Both the position numbers and the translations under genes were made by a program. Shown piece by piece: positions 63,281-64,000 of a DNA stretch of 64,000 nt. The number at the start of each line of letters is the position of its first letter. Within the stretch, counting starts at the first letter, position 1. Origin of the DNA: Cosmopolites sordidus (Eukaryota > Arthropoda > Insecta > Coleoptera > Curculionidae); NCBI GenBank assembly GCA_031761425.1, contig JARFXV010000584.1, forward strand, positions 496,001 through 560,000. Direction: 5' to 3'. The notes beneath the pieces were generated by a model. The model did no database searches. It had not been told where the DNA came from and saw nothing but the letters and a program-made list of their open reading frames with translations.

Positions 63281-63640
63281 GGGCTACGTTAGCCGAGACG
63301 ACAGTTAGCGTGGAGTGGGTTCGATTCCCACACTAGGCAAAGAAAAAAGTTTGTCTAGAATTCTTGTGAATGTTTCTAGGTAAGAGTGTAACATCTGACA
63401 CGGAATCACCCCTCAGTCAGGCCTGTTCGAGGCTGGGTAAGGCCGGATGTGGCCGGCAGTTGCCAGTCGGTAGCCTTCTCGAAATACTTTCGGTTAAGCA
63501 TAAAACCAAGGATTGATAGCCCGAGGGGCGTTTTCGGAGCTGATGACCGTGGTTCGGAATACGCGTTAACCTGTAGGTCCAGTCTCTAAATAATCTTTTC
63601 CATTGCTGATGCGTTTCTAACCCCAAAACTTTACTTTTAC
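63281..63640 (+). mobile_element. SINE with tRNA-like head, sharing the body of the 5S-headed copies
   Basis: The head GGGCTACGTTAGCCGAGACG (63281-63300) has an A-box-like TAGCCGAGACG, and a perfect B box GGTTCGATTCC lies at 63318-63328. That spacing fits a tRNA-derived polymerase III promoter. After a ~100-bp unique region the body GGCTGGGTAAGGCCGG (63431-63446) starts and runs through CAGTCGGTAGCC, TTAAGCATAAAACCA, GCTGATGACCGTGGTTCGGAA and TTGCTGATGCGTTTCTAACCCC, as in copies 1 and 2. The 3' end is TTTACTTTTACTTTC. It is a short element that depends on a LINE for mobility. Confidence 0.75.
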
Positions 63641-63649
63641 TTTCTATAA

Positions 63650-63935
63650 TGTCGACATAATATGCGAAAATAATTATATTGACTTTTAATCTAGCTGACA
63701 CTTAATATCAGTTAGTAAGTCATATATTAGATTACAAAGTGGCTTTTTCGAGGTGTTCTACCATCTGATACTGGCCTAAATACTACTTAGAGGTCAAAGG
63801 TGAACAAGTAACTGTCCCATTTATAAATAATGTTATATGCACCTACAAAATATTCAACAGCTTTTCTCTTACGTTCGTTCATGTTGTTTCTCTTATTTTG
63901 TTATTATGGAATAATATAACCAGAAGAAGCCGTAT
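63650..63935 (+). repeat. Dispersed repeat delta, copy 3
   Basis: Counterpart of 48680-49015 and 56110-56420, most divergent of the three. It starts about 10 bases after the SINE tail. It ends with AACCAGAAGAA, as copy 1 does. Confidence 0.7.
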
Positions 63936-64000
63936 ATAAATTGTTTTCCAATTAGAGTGTCAGGACTTGAAACACTATAGCGGCAACACCGTTTGAAATG
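63936..64000. other. Window edge
   Basis: Nothing is recognised. Confidence 0.4.

Noticed and set aside
63281..63352. A genuine tRNA gene
   Set aside because: The B box is perfect, but the acceptor and anticodon stems do not pair and the sequence continues into the SINE body, so it is a tRNA-derived head.

Overview
The window looks like a piece of an AT-rich insect nuclear genome (a beetle or a true bug would fit; the sequence alone does not decide). I find no convincing single-copy host gene, no canonical tRNA or rRNA gene and no CRISPR array. Almost everything recognisable is a transposable element (TE) or a piece of one, in both orientations, often nested, 5'-truncated or internally deleted, with long (TA)n tracts between them. 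The two longest open frames belong to one LINE family, an R4/Dong-like retrotransposon with a restriction-enzyme-like endonuclease.

Layout. 1-5.9 kb: the C-terminal end of an RTE-like LINE, a 509-bp (TA)n tract, a Penelope-like (PLE) GIY-YIG nuclease remnant with a hammerhead-like motif, a second 5'-truncated LINE, and two Tc1/mariner (IS630) pseudogenes. 6-13 kb: mostly non-coding, with a 9-bp minisatellite, three mariner wrecks, LINE pieces and a second hammerhead-like motif. 13-21 kb: more Tc1/mariner remnants and two dispersed-repeat copies. 21.3-27.2 kb: two R4/Dong-like LINEs head to tail, each bordered by TTA/TAA repeats, the upstream one sitting in the (TAA)n tail of another LINE. 28-31.4 kb: an RTE-like LINE piece and a PLE N-terminal region interrupted by a mariner. 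32-40 kb: Tc1 and piggyBac remnants and a Tc1/mariner element with very long terminal inverted repeats (TIRs), whose left TIR holds a PLE segment with the best hammerhead-like motif. 40-49 kb: an unnamed multi-copy protein family, a SINE with a 5S-rRNA-like head, and a transposon present twice. 49-60 kb: a cecropia-type mariner, a piggyBac between TTAA sites, a second long-TIR element, another mariner, a second large copy of the unnamed family, and a pogo-type transposase pseudogene ending in a PHD-like finger. 60-64 kb: an RTE-like LINE remnant, two more copies of the SINE body (one with a tRNA-like head), a mori-type mariner, and the third copy of an unnamed ~300-bp non-coding repeat.

The elements do not work together as a pathway. 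The window is a record of successive insertions. The most interesting items are the SINE body joined to two different polymerase III promoter types, the set of PLE hammerhead-like motifs, the R4/Dong pair in TAA repeats, the long-TIR element, and several repeat families without a recognised identity (the multi-copy protein family and the ~300-bp non-coding repeats).
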